From positions 124,001 through 188,000 of the forward strand of contig NZ_JAEQND010000013.1 of NCBI RefSeq assembly GCF_016722765.1: a stretch of 64,000 nucleotides of DNA. Reading direction: 5' to 3'. The notes under the pieces are model-generated. The model saw nothing but the letters and a program-made list of their open reading frames with translations, did no database searches and was not told where the DNA came from. A program made the translations under genes and the position numbers. This DNA is from Ramlibacter alkalitolerans. GTDB lineage: Bacteria; Pseudomonadota; Gammaproteobacteria; Burkholderiales; Burkholderiaceae_C. This document shows, in pieces, positions 41,420-50,561 of the stretch. Each line of letters starts with the position of its first letter. The stretch's first letter is position 1.

Positions 41420-44167
41420 ATGCCCGCTCACTTCGAGGCTGCCCATCGCAGCGACATTTCCTTCACCAAGAAAGCCAGTGTCGCCGCCGTCATCGTGGCC
41501 ATGGGCGCTTCCAGCGCGGCCGCGGTCGCTCAGCCAGCGCCCCTGTCTACCGTGCCGAAGGCGGCTCCCGCCAAGCGCTTCTCGCTGCCCGGTACCACCC
41601 CGAAAGCAGTCGAGCCGGCGGCCCCTGAAAAGGCCGCCGCACCTGCGCTTCCGGAGTCTGCCGCCGAAGAAAAGGCGGCAGTCGCGCCCGCCGTGGCAAC
41701 CCCGGCACCTGCCGCTGCGCAAGCACCGGTTGCAGCCACTGCGCCGGCGCAGGACACGTCCAAATGCGCCAAGGAAGGCGAAGCCCGCAAGGAATCTGAG
41801 AAGGACTGCGGTGCGGTCGCGAAGCTCAGTGACGAAGTTCGCGCCAACCGCATGGTCCTGGCTGCCGGCGCGGTCATCGCCCTCATGGCGGCCGCTGGTG
41901 GCGGCGGTGGCGGTGGCTCCAACGACCCGGCGCCCGCGCCGAACCCGGGCAACCCCAACCCGCCTGCTCCCCCGATTTCCGAGCCGCAGCCCCCGGCCCC
42001 GCCGCCGGTGCCGCTCACGCCGGAGCAAGCCGCGCGCGTGTGGCAGCCGTGGCTGAATCAAATCAACGTGCCCTCGCCCGAAGCGCTGCGTGCCCTGGGC
42101 GCCAAGGACGGCACCGGCGTGACCATCGGCATGGTCGACTCGGGCGTCGACGAGACCAACGCGTCCCTTTCCAACGGCAAAGTGACCGGACGGTTCAACA
42201 CCTTCGACAAGACGGCGACGGCGCCGGATACGGAAGGACACGGCACCTGGACATCCGGCATCGCGGCGGGCACCACCGCCAATGGCTCGCAGGTGCGCGG
42301 CGTCGCCGAAGGCGCGAACATCATCATGGGCAAGGTGTTCATCGACACCGAGGAACAGCAGCCCCGCATCAACGCCGGCGTCGATTTTGTGGTCGACCAG
42401 GGCGCGAAAATCATCAACATGTCCCTGGGCACGGTGAACCCGGACGCGACCTGGTGGGACTACTCGCGCGTAAAGCGCGGCGTCGACAGTGGTGCGCTCT
42501 TCGTGTTTTCCGCGGGCAACCACTCCCGCGCGAACCCCAACATCGCCGCACTGGCGGCCATCCAGCCTTGGGCGAATCACCAGGTCATCGTGGTCGCCGC
42601 GGTGGATTCCAACAACCAGCGGGCCGAGTTCAGCAACGCCTGCGGCAGCGCCAAATACGACTGCGTGGTGGCGCCCGGCGTGGGCGTCACGGCCGCCGGC
42701 GGCATCAACGTCCCCAACTCGTACCGCGTGGCCGAGAACACCGATGTTCTCACCGCGAGTGGCACTTCGGCTGGCGCCCCGATGGTGTCCGGGCAGGCCG
42801 CCCTGCTGAAAAGCACCTGGCCGCAGCTGAAGGCGCAGGACATCTCCAGCATCATCTACAAGACGGCCACGCGCCTGGGCACCGCCACCGACACGACCCC
42901 GGATGACGTCTACGGCTGGGGGCTCATCAACGTGGAGAAGTCGCTGCAGCCAGTGGGCAACCTGCAGTACAAGGCGGCCAGCGGTGCGTCCTACGACCCG
43001 AAGGCCGTGAGCCTGGGCACCGGCACCGGTGCGCTGTCGCCTGCGGTGCGCGTGGCGGCTGCGGACGGCACCTTCAAGCTCGCTGGCGTGGACAGTTACA
43101 ACCGCGACTACGGGATGGACCTGGCCGCTTCCCTGCCCGCCGTGCAGCGCATCTCGCTGGCCAAGGCCTTCGGTGCGATGGACCAGATGATGACGCTCAC
43201 CGAGCGCGCGCTCGATGCGGATGGCTCCAAGATGGGGTTCACCCCGAGCACGGGGCTGACCTTCGGTGAAAAGGCCAGCCGCGGTGGCGCTCTGGTCAAG
43301 AAGTTCGCCAACGGCAGCGAGATTGCCGCCGGCGTCGAGGGCGGGAACATGTTCTTCGGCTTGGCGGGCCTGGACATCGCCGGCGTTCCGGCCTTCCGCT
43401 CCGCGTCCACTTCCGACGCCTACTTCGGCCTGGTGCGCGATGCGAACAGCTTCGGCTTCGGCAAGAGCTTCGCCGGCGGCGCGCGCGTGAAGGTCGGCAT
43501 GGCCAGCTCGGTGACGGACTCGGCGCTGAAAAACGCGTTCGGCGAGAGCGCCAAGCTGCGTGCGACCTTCTCGAACGTGGAACTGTCGCAGGCCTTCGGC
43601 GACACCGTGCTCGGCGTCGGCTTCGGTCGTGTGAGCGAGTCCGGCACGATGCTGGGCACCGAAATGGGCCAGGCCTTCTCGCTCGGCCAAGCCGCCCGCA
43701 CGCAGGTGACCACCGTGCACGCCGCTCACAAGCTCGCCGGGCGCGCTGCCCTCGCCGGCTACTTCTCGCAAGGCCGCACTGCCGGTGTTTCCACTGGCGG
43801 CAACAGCCTGGTCGAGAGCGTGAGCGACACCCGCAGCAGCGCCTTCGGCCTGGGCCTGGTGGCTGCCGACGTGCTGCGTTCGAACGACCGCGTGGGCTTC
43901 GGCATCTCCAGCCCGCTGAAGACGACCTCGGGCGTCATGAAGCTGAACGTGCCGGTGGGCGTGGCGGCAGACGGCAGCGAAATCCGCGAAGCCCGCTCGG
44001 TAAACCTCGCCGCGGGCGCGCGCGAGCTGTCCTTCGAGGCCAGCTACGTGATGCCGCTGCAGGTGGGCGGCAAGCTCTCGTATTCGCTCGGCCTGCGCCA
44101 CAACGCCGGCGGTGTGGCCGGCGAGAAGGACGGCATGTTCGCCATCCGCTACTCGCTGCAGTTCTGA
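41420..44167 (+). CDS. Subtilisin-like (S8) autotransporter, copy 1
   Basis: A 915-aa protein: signal peptide (about 1-38), a Pro/Ala-rich linker with a second hydrophobic stretch and a Gly7 run (about 145-167), an S8 peptidase domain with D240 (GMVDSGVDE), H274 (GHGTWTSG), the oxyanion Asn in FSAGN, and S450 (ASGTSAGAP), and a C-terminal ~400-residue region ending ...RYSLQF, the terminal Phe signature of an outer-membrane beta-barrel. It is probably displayed at or released from the cell surface. Tandem with a paralogue; the last 100 residues are the most alike. Confidence 0.88.
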   Translation: MPAHFEAAHRSDISFTKKASVAAVIVAMGASSAAAVAQPAPLSTVPKAAPAKRFSLPGTTPKAVEPAAPEKAAAPALPESAAEEKAAVAPAVATPAPAAAQAPVAATAPAQDTSKCAKEGEARKESEKDCGAVAKLSDEVRANRMVLAAGAVIALMAAAGGGGGGGSNDPAPAPNPGNPNPPAPPISEPQPPAPPPVPLTPEQAARVWQPWLNQINVPSPEALRALGAKDGTGVTIGMVDSGVDETNASLSNGKVTGRFNTFDKTATAPDTEGHGTWTSGIAAGTTANGSQVRGVAEGANIIMGKVFIDTEEQQPRINAGVDFVVDQGAKIINMSLGTVNPDATWWDYSRVKRGVDSGALFVFSAGNHSRANPNIAALAAIQPWANHQVIVVAAVDSNNQRAEFSNACGSAKYDCVVAPGVGVTAAGGINVPNSYRVAENTDVLTASGTSAGAPMVSGQAALLKSTWPQLKAQDISSIIYKTATRLGTATDTTPDDVYGWGLINVEKSLQPVGNLQYKAASGASYDPKAVSLGTGTGALSPAVRVAAADGTFKLAGVDSYNRDYGMDLAASLPAVQRISLAKAFGAMDQMMTLTERALDADGSKMGFTPSTGLTFGEKASRGGALVKKFANGSEIAAGVEGGNMFFGLAGLDIAGVPAFRSASTSDAYFGLVRDANSFGFGKSFAGGARVKVGMASSVTDSALKNAFGESAKLRATFSNVELSQAFGDTVLGVGFGRVSESGTMLGTEMGQAFSLGQAARTQVTTVHAAHKLAGRAALAGYFSQGRTAGVSTGGNSLVESVSDTRSSAFGLGLVAADVLRSNDRVGFGISSPLKTTSGVMKLNVPVGVAADGSEIREARSVNLAAGARELSFEASYVMPLQVGGKLSYSLGLRHNAGGVAGEKDGMFAIRYSLQF

Positions 44168-44184
44168 ACTGCGCCCTGCGACAC

Positions 44185-44210
44185 GAAGCCCCTTGCGAGG
44201 GGCTTTCTTA
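44185..44210 (+). terminator. Terminator between the two autotransporter genes
   Basis: GAAGCCCCTTGCGAGGGGCTTT (stem AGCCCC/GGGGCT), 18 bp after the stop codon. Confidence 0.8.
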
Positions 44211-44323
44211 TTGCGAGAGCACTATGCGCGTTGGGGCATAAGGCGCTCGCGAAAGCTCTCGTATAGTGAATAAACATAGCACTTGGCTGTCTGTTGAAGG
44301 TACCCCCTTCATGAAAGGCAACC

Positions 44324-46657
44324 ATGCGCTCAAACCGCACCCCGTCTTGCCGTCTGAGCAAGATGTCGCTGGCCATCGCGGCCACCCTGGCGCTGGCTTC
44401 GGCAGCCGCCGCGGCGCAGCCTGCTGACGAACAGCAGCTGTCCGAGGACGACGCGTCCGCGGCCGCAACCGCGCCGACGCGTCCGACCACGACCACGCCG
44501 CCGCCCCCGCCGCCGCTGCCCGTGGGAGCAACGCGCGCGGAGTTCAACGCGCGCCAGAGTCAGCCCTGGCTCAATCGCATCAACCTGCCCTATGCGTCTG
44601 CGCTGGGCAAGGCCGACGGCACCGGCGTGCTCGTGGGCGTCGTGGACTCTGGCGTCAAGGCCGACCACCTGATGCTCAAGGGGCAGGTGGCCATGAGCTA
44701 CGACACGTACACCCGCACGAGCACGGTGACGGACAAGCAGGGCCATGGCACGCACGTGGCAAGCACCATTGCCGGCACGCTGGCCAACGGAGCGACGTAC
44801 CAAGGCGTGGCCCCTGGTGCGAAGCTGGCCATCGCGCGCGTGTTCGACACGGGCGGCGCGACCAACGCTGTCATCAACAGCGGCATCGACTGGACGGTGA
44901 AGACGGGTGCGCCCATCATCAACATGTCCATCGGCGCCAACAAGGGTGTGACGAGCTGGGACTACTCCGCCGTCCAGCGCGGCGTGAAGGCCGGGGCGCT
45001 GTTCACCATCTCCGCGGGCAACGACTCGCTGAAGGATGCGAACGTCTTCGCCAAGGCGGCCAACCAGAGCTGGGCCAACAACCAGGTCATCGTGGTGGGC
45101 GCGCTGAACTACGCGGGGACGGACCTGGCGTCCTTCAGCAACTGGTGCGGCACGGCCAAGTACAACTGCGTGGTCGCCCCCGGCGAGACCGTCCTGGCCG
45201 CGGGCATCGCGTCCACCAGCGCGGGCGCCTACTACAGCGGCACCTCGATGGCCGCTCCGATGGTTGCTGGCCAGGCAGCGCTCATCAAGAGCAAGTGGCA
45301 GTACCTGAAGGCCAAGGACATCTCCGGCATCATCTACTCCACCGCCACCCGCATGGGCAAGGCGACGGACAAGGTGCCGGACGACAAGTTCGGCTGGGGC
45401 CTCATCAACATCGACAAGTCGCTGCAGCCGGTGGGTGGCCTCAGCGCCGTCACGGTGGGTGGCACCAGCATCGGCTCCAACGGCGTGACGCTCGGCACCG
45501 GCACCGGCGCCCTGACCGCCCCGCTGAAGCTCGCGGCGTCCGGTGGCACCTTCAAGATGTCCGCGGTGGACAGCTTCGGCCGTGACTTCGACGTGGACCC
45601 GGGTTCGCAGATGCCCGGCATGCAGCCGATGAAGCTCGCCAACGCGTTCGACGCGGTGGACCGCCTCACCGGCCTGGGCTCGCGCGCCCTGGACAGCCAA
45701 GGCTCGCGCTTCCAGCTGGCCGCCTACGAAAGTGGCAAGGCCTTCGGCCAGGTGAGCGGCGCGACCGGCTTCGCCGGCGGCGCGATGGTCAAGAAGTTCG
45801 CCAACGGAACCGAGTTCGCGGCCTCTTCGGGCGGCGGAAACGTGTTCTTCGGCCTGGCAGGCACGGACCTCAAGGGTGCTCCGGCCTTCAGCGCCAACGC
45901 GACCTCGGACGCCTACTTCGCGCTGGTGCCCTCTGCCAACAGCGTGGGCTTCGCGAAGAGCTTCGACTCCGGCCTGAAGGTGAAGGTGGGCCTGGCGAGC
46001 TCCGGTGAAGCCAACCAGCTGGCCTTCGGCGACATCCAGGCCGTGCGCAGCAACTTCAGCAACGTGGAGCTGTCGAAGTCCTTCGGCGGCACCAGCGTGG
46101 TGGGCGTGGCGTTCGGCAACGTCAACGAGAAGAACGCGTTCCTGGGCACGCAGCTCGGCTCCGCCTTCGCAATCGGCGGCCCGGCGCGCACGAGCGTCAC
46201 GACCGTGAGCGCTGCGCACAAGCTGGCGGAAGGCTTGGCGGTGGCCGGCTACTTCTCGCAGGGCTCGACCGCCGCGGTGTCGAACGTGGGCAACTCGCTG
46301 GTGACCGGCGTGACCGCCACCAAGAGCCGCGCCTTCGGCTTCGGCCTGGTCGCAGCGGATGCGTTCCGCTCCAACGACCGCCTGACCGTGGGCTTCTCCA
46401 GCCCGCTGAAGACGACCTCGGGCACGATGCACCTGAACATGCCCAGCGGCATGGACTCCGAAGGCAACCTGCTGCGCGAAGCCCGCAGCGTGAACCTGGC
46501 CGCCGGTGCGCGTGAGCTGTCGTTCGAGACGAACTACAGCATGCCCCTGAGCGCAGCCAGCAACGTGGCCACCACCGTGACCCTGCGCCACAACGCAGGC
46601 GGCGTGGCCGGCCAGCGCGATGCGATGGTGGCGGTGCGCTACACGCTGCAGTTCTAA
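44324..46657 (+). CDS. Subtilisin-like (S8) autotransporter, copy 2
   Basis: A 777-aa paralogue of the preceding gene: signal peptide (about 1-32), Thr/Pro-rich linker (50-66), S8 domain with D108 (VVDSGVKAD), H141 (GHGTHVAS), ISAGNDS and S308 (YSGTSMAAP), and a C-terminal barrel-like region ending ...RYTLQF. It lacks the internal hydrophobic/Gly7 segment of copy 1. It has its own promoter region (a TATAGT box near 44263) and terminator, so the two are independent transcription units and could be expressed separately. Confidence 0.88.
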   Translation: MRSNRTPSCRLSKMSLAIAATLALASAAAAAQPADEQQLSEDDASAAATAPTRPTTTTPPPPPPLPVGATRAEFNARQSQPWLNRINLPYASALGKADGTGVLVGVVDSGVKADHLMLKGQVAMSYDTYTRTSTVTDKQGHGTHVASTIAGTLANGATYQGVAPGAKLAIARVFDTGGATNAVINSGIDWTVKTGAPIINMSIGANKGVTSWDYSAVQRGVKAGALFTISAGNDSLKDANVFAKAANQSWANNQVIVVGALNYAGTDLASFSNWCGTAKYNCVVAPGETVLAAGIASTSAGAYYSGTSMAAPMVAGQAALIKSKWQYLKAKDISGIIYSTATRMGKATDKVPDDKFGWGLINIDKSLQPVGGLSAVTVGGTSIGSNGVTLGTGTGALTAPLKLAASGGTFKMSAVDSFGRDFDVDPGSQMPGMQPMKLANAFDAVDRLTGLGSRALDSQGSRFQLAAYESGKAFGQVSGATGFAGGAMVKKFANGTEFAASSGGGNVFFGLAGTDLKGAPAFSANATSDAYFALVPSANSVGFAKSFDSGLKVKVGLASSGEANQLAFGDIQAVRSNFSNVELSKSFGGTSVVGVAFGNVNEKNAFLGTQLGSAFAIGGPARTSVTTVSAAHKLAEGLAVAGYFSQGSTAAVSNVGNSLVTGVTATKSRAFGFGLVAADAFRSNDRLTVGFSSPLKTTSGTMHLNMPSGMDSEGNLLREARSVNLAAGARELSFETNYSMPLSAASNVATTVTLRHNAGGVAGQRDAMVAVRYTLQF

Positions 46658-46673
46658 GCAGCCGCCGCAACGA

Positions 46674-46699
46674 AAAGCCCCTCGCTGAGGGGCTTTCTC
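46674..46699 (+). terminator. Terminator of autotransporter copy 2
   Basis: AAAAGCCCCTCGCTGAGGGGCTTT, 17 bp after the stop codon. Confidence 0.8.
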
Positions 46700-46721
46700 T
46701 CGTCCGGTCAGGCCTGCAATC

Positions 46722-47354
46722 TCACCTGCTGCGGAAGCGCTCCCGCTCCTGCATGCTTGATTTCAGCGAGGCCTCGAGCCACACCATCACCTTCTCGCGC
46801 GACGCCTTGCTGGGGGAGTTGGGGCCCAGGAGTTCGCGGCAGGGCATGCGGAAAAAACCACTGAAGGCAGCCAGCCGGCACGTGCAGTCCAAGTTGATGG
46901 TGCCGCCCCCGCAGCTGCCCACTTCGTACGCTGCCGCACCGTCGTAGTAGACGGACAGCTCCGTTACGCCGTAGCCCACCAGGTTCACCTGAGGCCGCGG
47001 CTCGCAGGAAATCAGAACGCAGTTCGTGACGATGGCGAACTCGCCGCCGGGCGCGATGCTGTCGACCCTGCTGGAAGCCAGCCCGTCCGCAGAGCGGGTA
47101 GCTCCGGGCTGAATCTGCTCGAACTTCACGCCTGCAGCCTTGAGCTTGCCGTAGAACTCGCGGAACAGGTCCGCGGTGACCGCGCGACCGCGAGCCTGCA
47201 GCGCGTTCGACTGGCGCTCGGCGTCCTGCGCCGAGGCTTGGCGAGCTTCGGCCGCGCGCTGCTGCTTGACGATTTCGCCTAGGCCGCTGCCCTGCGCCAA
47301 CGCGGGAACCGCAGCGAGTGTCAGCATTGCGCCTGCTAAAAATCTTCTGTACAT
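46722..47354 (-). CDS. Exported Cys-rich protein, unknown
   Basis: A 210-aa protein with a signal peptide (MYRRFLAGAMLTLAAVPALAQG, cleavage about residue 21), a coiled-coil-prone helix (about 25-75) and a Cys-containing globular part (VTNCVLISCEPRP, SCGGGTINLDCTC, MPCREL). Probably periplasmic with disulfides. No family recognised. Divergent from the gene at 47487. Confidence 0.65.
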   Translation of the reverse strand: MYRRFLAGAMLTLAAVPALAQGSGLGEIVKQQRAAEARQASAQDAERQSNALQARGRAVTADLFREFYGKLKAAGVKFEQIQPGATRSADGLASSRVDSIAPGGEFAIVTNCVLISCEPRPQVNLVGYGVTELSVYYDGAAAYEVGSCGGGTINLDCTCRLAAFSGFFRMPCRELLGPNSPSKASREKVMVWLEASLKSSMQERERFRSR

Positions 47355-47486
47355 CCACTTCCCCTCTCCGTGCAGAACTGAAAGTGTAGAGCCGCGCCTT
47401 TGGCGCGACCGAGGATTGCTTATTCGCCCTGCATACAATTGAAGCCGAAGTACAACGAAGGGGCGGGTTTGTTCGAACTAATTGGC

Positions 47487-48182
47487 ATGGCGTTTGTCGC
47501 CTGGGTGGTGTGGGTTGTTGGAAAGGCGATGCTCCGTATCTTCGCCAAGACGACCATGCAGCAGGCGGTGCATTCCGCGGCAGGGGATGGCGTCCCGGTA
47601 GGCTCGGCCCTGGAAATCCTGGACCAGCCGGAGCTCGTGACGGCAGTTCGCAGAGAACTTGCTGCCAAGGACGCGAGCTTCAACGAGCCCAAGCTGCACG
47701 AGCAGTACGGCAGTGCCATTGCCGCCATCCATGAGGCGCAGACGGCGAAGGTGGACGACTTCAAGGCCGTCGCCGAAAAGGTGGAAAGCCTGCTGGCCCC
47801 GCAGGTTGCGCAATTGGCTGCGGCCTGGGACGTCATCGAGGTCTCGGACGTCACCTTCGCCTACGTTCAGGCCCTGGCGATGAACGTGACGAAGAACCCG
47901 GTGAGCCTGGGGCAGACCAAGGCTATGCTGGAACACGCCCTCAGGGACGAGCTCTTCGACATCACGCAGGCGTGGACCATCGTGCAGCACTCCTCGGACT
48001 TCATGGAAAAGGTCGCGGCGCTGATGCCGATTGCGCGCAGCGAAGTGGCCGCCGGCGGTGGGGACTACTTCGTGCGGCTCACGCGCGCGGTGGCCAAGTA
48101 TCTCGAAGACCCGCTGTCCTTCGCGGCTGCCGCCGACTTCGACCCGCGCAAATCGAGCAAGGCCTGGTACCTCGAGGTCTGA
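47487..48182 (+). CDS. Unknown protein with N-terminal membrane anchor
   Basis: A 231-aa protein with one N-terminal hydrophobic helix (MAFVAWVVWVVGKAMLRIF) and a cytoplasmic helical domain. I chose the ATG at 47487; a TTG at 47469 with a GGGGCGGG upstream is possible and would add six residues. It is followed 47 bp later by another gene on the same strand, probably one operon. No family recognised. Confidence 0.6.
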   Translation: MAFVAWVVWVVGKAMLRIFAKTTMQQAVHSAAGDGVPVGSALEILDQPELVTAVRRELAAKDASFNEPKLHEQYGSAIAAIHEAQTAKVDDFKAVAEKVESLLAPQVAQLAAAWDVIEVSDVTFAYVQALAMNVTKNPVSLGQTKAMLEHALRDELFDITQAWTIVQHSSDFMEKVAALMPIARSEVAAGGGDYFVRLTRAVAKYLEDPLSFAAAADFDPRKSSKAWYLEV

Positions 48183-48229
48183 GGCACGCATCTTCTGGCT
48201 CTCCGCGGAGAGCGCAAAATCGAGCCTTC

Positions 48230-48673
48230 ATGCAAGACTATCTCGTTGTCAGCACGGACGAGCCCGCGCGCCCGGAAGAGACGTACGTCGTGCGGGCTTC
48301 CTCGCCAGAAGAGGCCCTGACGAAGTACATCAAGCAGGTCTATCTGCCCAGCGACTTCTTCCGGGAGTGGGTGCGGGAGCTGGCGGTCAACATGGGCTTT
48401 GCCGAGCGCTTCTATCTCGCGTCTGAGCAGGAACTGGAGCGGTTCACCGGAACCGGCGAATACGGCACCGAGCCGGAGCTGGTGCGCAGCAGGGTCGCCG
48501 CGTTCTTCAAGGAGCGGCCAGACCTTGGCGCCGCTTACCTTGAATACATGGACACCGAAGACGAGAGCGTGCTTTCCGATGAGCTTTTCGAGTTCATCGC
48601 GCTGCACCGTGACCCGCTGACGGAGCTTGGACTTCGCGCCATCGCCTTAGCGTCGCTGCCGGTGCTGGAGTGA
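48230..48673 (+). CDS. Unknown acidic protein
   Basis: A 147-aa acidic protein (MQDYLVVSTDEPARPEETYVVRASSPEEALTKYIKQ...). The start looks like a small alpha/beta module similar to ferredoxin-like regulatory subunits, but I cannot assign it. Probably co-transcribed with the membrane-anchored protein upstream. Confidence 0.6.
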   Translation: MQDYLVVSTDEPARPEETYVVRASSPEEALTKYIKQVYLPSDFFREWVRELAVNMGFAERFYLASEQELERFTGTGEYGTEPELVRSRVAAFFKERPDLGAAYLEYMDTEDESVLSDELFEFIALHRDPLTELGLRAIALASLPVLE

Positions 48674-48716
48674 AGCCTGCAGGCCCCTGGCGGCGCGTTC
48701 GTCCCGCCCTTGTGGG

Positions 48717-49571
48717 CTAGTGAGTTTCGGCGGACAGGACACCCCGGGTAGCCGGAGACGCGAACAGGCGCACAAGCATCCCCCCGAGCAGCCTGCACTG
48801 CAGCTGCGTGCGCGCGCGGCAGGTGCCATAGCGCGCATTGAGGCGGCGCAGCACCGAAGTGCGCAGCTTCTCGATTGCGCGCGGGTCGTGCACCCGGCGG
48901 ACGTTGCTGAGGCAGGGGATTTCGATGAGTTCCACGCCAGCCTGCTCGCATTGCGCGCGTTTGAGGGCGTCCCGTTCTTGCTGCACCTGCAGCTTGGCCT
49001 CGCCGCCCCAAATGTCGACGGGCCGGTAGTGCTGCGGGCCTTGGTATTCGAAGGCGATGGCCAGGTACGGGTTGAAGCCATCGAGCTCCAGGGGGTAGCC
49101 CTTGCCACCGCGCAACCACTGCGGGCGGCACTTGTCGAAGGTCGCGCCAAAGAACCCCTCGAAGGTCTTGCGCACGAGGGTCTCGCTCTTGCGCGGGCAG
49201 TGCGGGCACCAGTTGCCCTTGTCCTGCACGTCGGCGCGTGTGGCCAGCCAGGTGTGGCCGTGCTCGCACATCCATTCGAGATTGGTCCGCCCCTCGCCGC
49301 GCGACGTGCTGAGAAGGCGCCCGCCCTTGGCGGCAGCTAGCGCCTGGATGTCTTCGAGGGAGTACTTGTTGCGCACCGTCCCGCCGCGCTTCTTTCCGCA
49401 GGCGGCGCAGAACCTCTTGGGCAGTTCGCGGGGAATGAGCTGGAAGACATGGCCTTCCTTGCAGCGGAAGGTGTGCTTCACCGTGGAGCCGAGATAGGTT
49501 CCGGAGAGAACCTCGCCACCGTGCTTGGCAGCGCGGGCTTGAACCGTTGTTAGGTCGTGTCGATTGGGCAT
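48717..49571 (-). CDS. Zinc-finger nuclease of the PD-(D/E)xK / homing type
   Basis: A 284-aa protein. The N-terminal 130 residues carry three Cys/His zinc-ribbon repeats (C37...H41 with C55-C58; C102/H104; C122-x2-C125) of the kind found in phage-borne nucleases. Residues about 135-200 form an endonuclease-like core, YPLELDGFNPYLAIAFEYQGPQHY, with D164, E175 and H181 as likely active-site residues. A class A promoter lies at 49628-49599. It resembles Vsr-like and homing nucleases; target unknown. Confidence 0.75.
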   Translation of the reverse strand: MPNRHDLTTVQARAAKHGGEVLSGTYLGSTVKHTFRCKEGHVFQLIPRELPKRFCAACGKKRGGTVRNKYSLEDIQALAAAKGGRLLSTSRGEGRTNLEWMCEHGHTWLATRADVQDKGNWCPHCPRKSETLVRKTFEGFFGATFDKCRPQWLRGGKGYPLELDGFNPYLAIAFEYQGPQHYRPVDIWGGEAKLQVQQERDALKRAQCEQAGVELIEIPCLSNVRRVHDPRAIEKLRTSVLRRLNARYGTCRARTQLQCRLLGGMLVRLFASPATRGVLSAETH

Positions 49572-49598
49572 GTGCGCTCGAAGGACTGCTTCTCCTTC

Positions 49599-49628
49599 GT
49601 GTAGCGACCGGCCCCTGAAATAGGTGCT
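49599..49628 (-). promoter_or_regulatory. Class A promoter: AGCACC-N18-CTACAC (nuclease gene)
   Basis: Minus strand AGCACC 49628-49623, 18 bp, CTACAC 49604-49599; 28 bp before the start codon. Confidence 0.7.
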
Positions 49629-49659
49629 GGAATGACGCGTCTCGGCCCGAGCGCCTGCT

Positions 49660-49692
49660 GAAACAAACAGACCCGCGCGCAGGCGGGTCTGG
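49660..49692 (-). terminator. Terminator of the 69-aa membrane protein gene
   Basis: CAGACCCGC / GCGGGTCTG 9-bp stem followed by TTTGTTTC on the minus strand. Confidence 0.75.
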
Positions 49693-49718
49693 AAATCAGG
49701 CGATGTTCCTGGCGTGCT

Positions 49719-49928
49719 TCAGTGCCGGTGCAACGTCTGCGCAAAGCCGACGCGCCGTTGGCTGGTGGCCCATTGCTCACGGCGAAGCTGTCGCAGCTGC
49801 CGCAGCTGCCGCTGCTTCAGGTCGACTCCGTAGTGCCTGGCCAGGCCGACGGCGACCAGCTTGGCGAAGCCGAAGCTCGCAAGGAGCAACAGCACGAGGC
49901 CGAACACGTTTGCGAAGGTGAAGTGCAT
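49719..49928 (-). CDS. Small single-helix membrane protein
   Basis: A 69-aa protein: one hydrophobic helix (about residues 8-30) and a basic, Gln/Arg-rich tail with a short LRQ repeat (QLRQLRQLRR). It has its own class A promoter (50032-50003) and terminator, a monocistronic unit like many in this part of the window. Unknown function. Confidence 0.65.
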   Translation of the reverse strand: MHFTFANVFGLVLLLLASFGFAKLVAVGLARHYGVDLKQRQLRQLRQLRREQWATSQRRVGFAQTLHRH

Positions 49929-50002
49929 AGAGGTCCTAGAAGGTGGCGGGAGATGTCCTGCGAGGCGCGATGACGCGCCCGGAAGATGCGTCTTCCAGCT
50001 AT

Positions 50003-50032
50003 GTGTAGCGACCGAGGTGTCGCAGCGGTGCT
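50003..50032 (-). promoter_or_regulatory. Class A promoter: AGCACC-N18-CTACAC (69-aa gene)
   Basis: Minus strand AGCACC 50032-50027, 18 bp, CTACAC 50008-50003. Confidence 0.7.
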
Positions 50033-50045
50033 CCCGTCCGAGCGC

Positions 50046-50561
50046 TCAGCCCAGCGCGAAGCGCGCAATCGGGCAGGACGCCATCTTCAGCAGCAGCGCC
50101 GATGCGAAGCGAACAGTGAGCCCCTGCTGCGCCTGTGCGTCACCGAAGTGGCGTTGCAGCCGCGCGCGCACGAAAGTGCGCAGGGTCTGCCTGTCCTCAG
50201 CGTCGTCGGCATTGCCGTGGGGCACCTCGATGAGCGCGACGCCGGCCTGGGCGCAGAGCTCGCGCCGCAGCTCGTCGTGCTCGCCGGGCACTTCGTCCCA
50301 GTATTGAAACGCCACGCTCAGGAGTTCCTCGTAGCCGGTGAGCTCCAGCTGCAGCCCTTCTCTGCTGCGCAGCCATGTGGGGCCTTGCCGCGGGAATGCG
50401 GCGCCGAAGAACTCCTCGAAGAGCTTGCGAATCAGCGCTTCGTTTCGGTCAACAGGCGCTGCCGGTTGGTAGCACTGCGTAGCGACCACAGGCGCCTTCT
50501 TGGCGCGCGTGCGCGGCTTGGCCGCGGTGGATTTGGCGGGCATCGTTTTGGCGTCAGGCAT
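50046..50561 (-). CDS. Degenerate paralogue of the zinc-finger nuclease
   Basis: A 171-aa protein whose residues 42-110 align with the nuclease core of 48717-49571: RKLFEEFFGAAF versus RKTFEGFFGATF, LQLELTGYEELLSVAFQYWDE versus PLELDGFNPYLAIAFEYQGPQ, and AQAGVALIEVP versus EQAGVELIEIP. The two acidic active-site positions are changed (D to T75, E to Q86), the QH motif is missing, and all zinc fingers are absent. Probably catalytically dead; it could regulate or dimerise with the active copy. Operon with the 194-aa gene upstream. Confidence 0.7.
   Translation of the reverse strand: MPDAKTMPAKSTAAKPRTRAKKAPVVATQCYQPAAPVDRNEALIRKLFEEFFGAAFPRQGPTWLRSREGLQLELTGYEELLSVAFQYWDEVPGEHDELRRELCAQAGVALIEVPHGNADDAEDRQTLRTFVRARLQRHFGDAQAQQGLTVRFASALLLKMASCPIARFALG

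Noticed and set aside
41294..46591. Two very long minus-strand frames opposite the autotransporters
   Set aside because: Composition is His/Arg/Gly-rich and meaningless; the plus-strand genes have intact catalytic triads and signal peptides.
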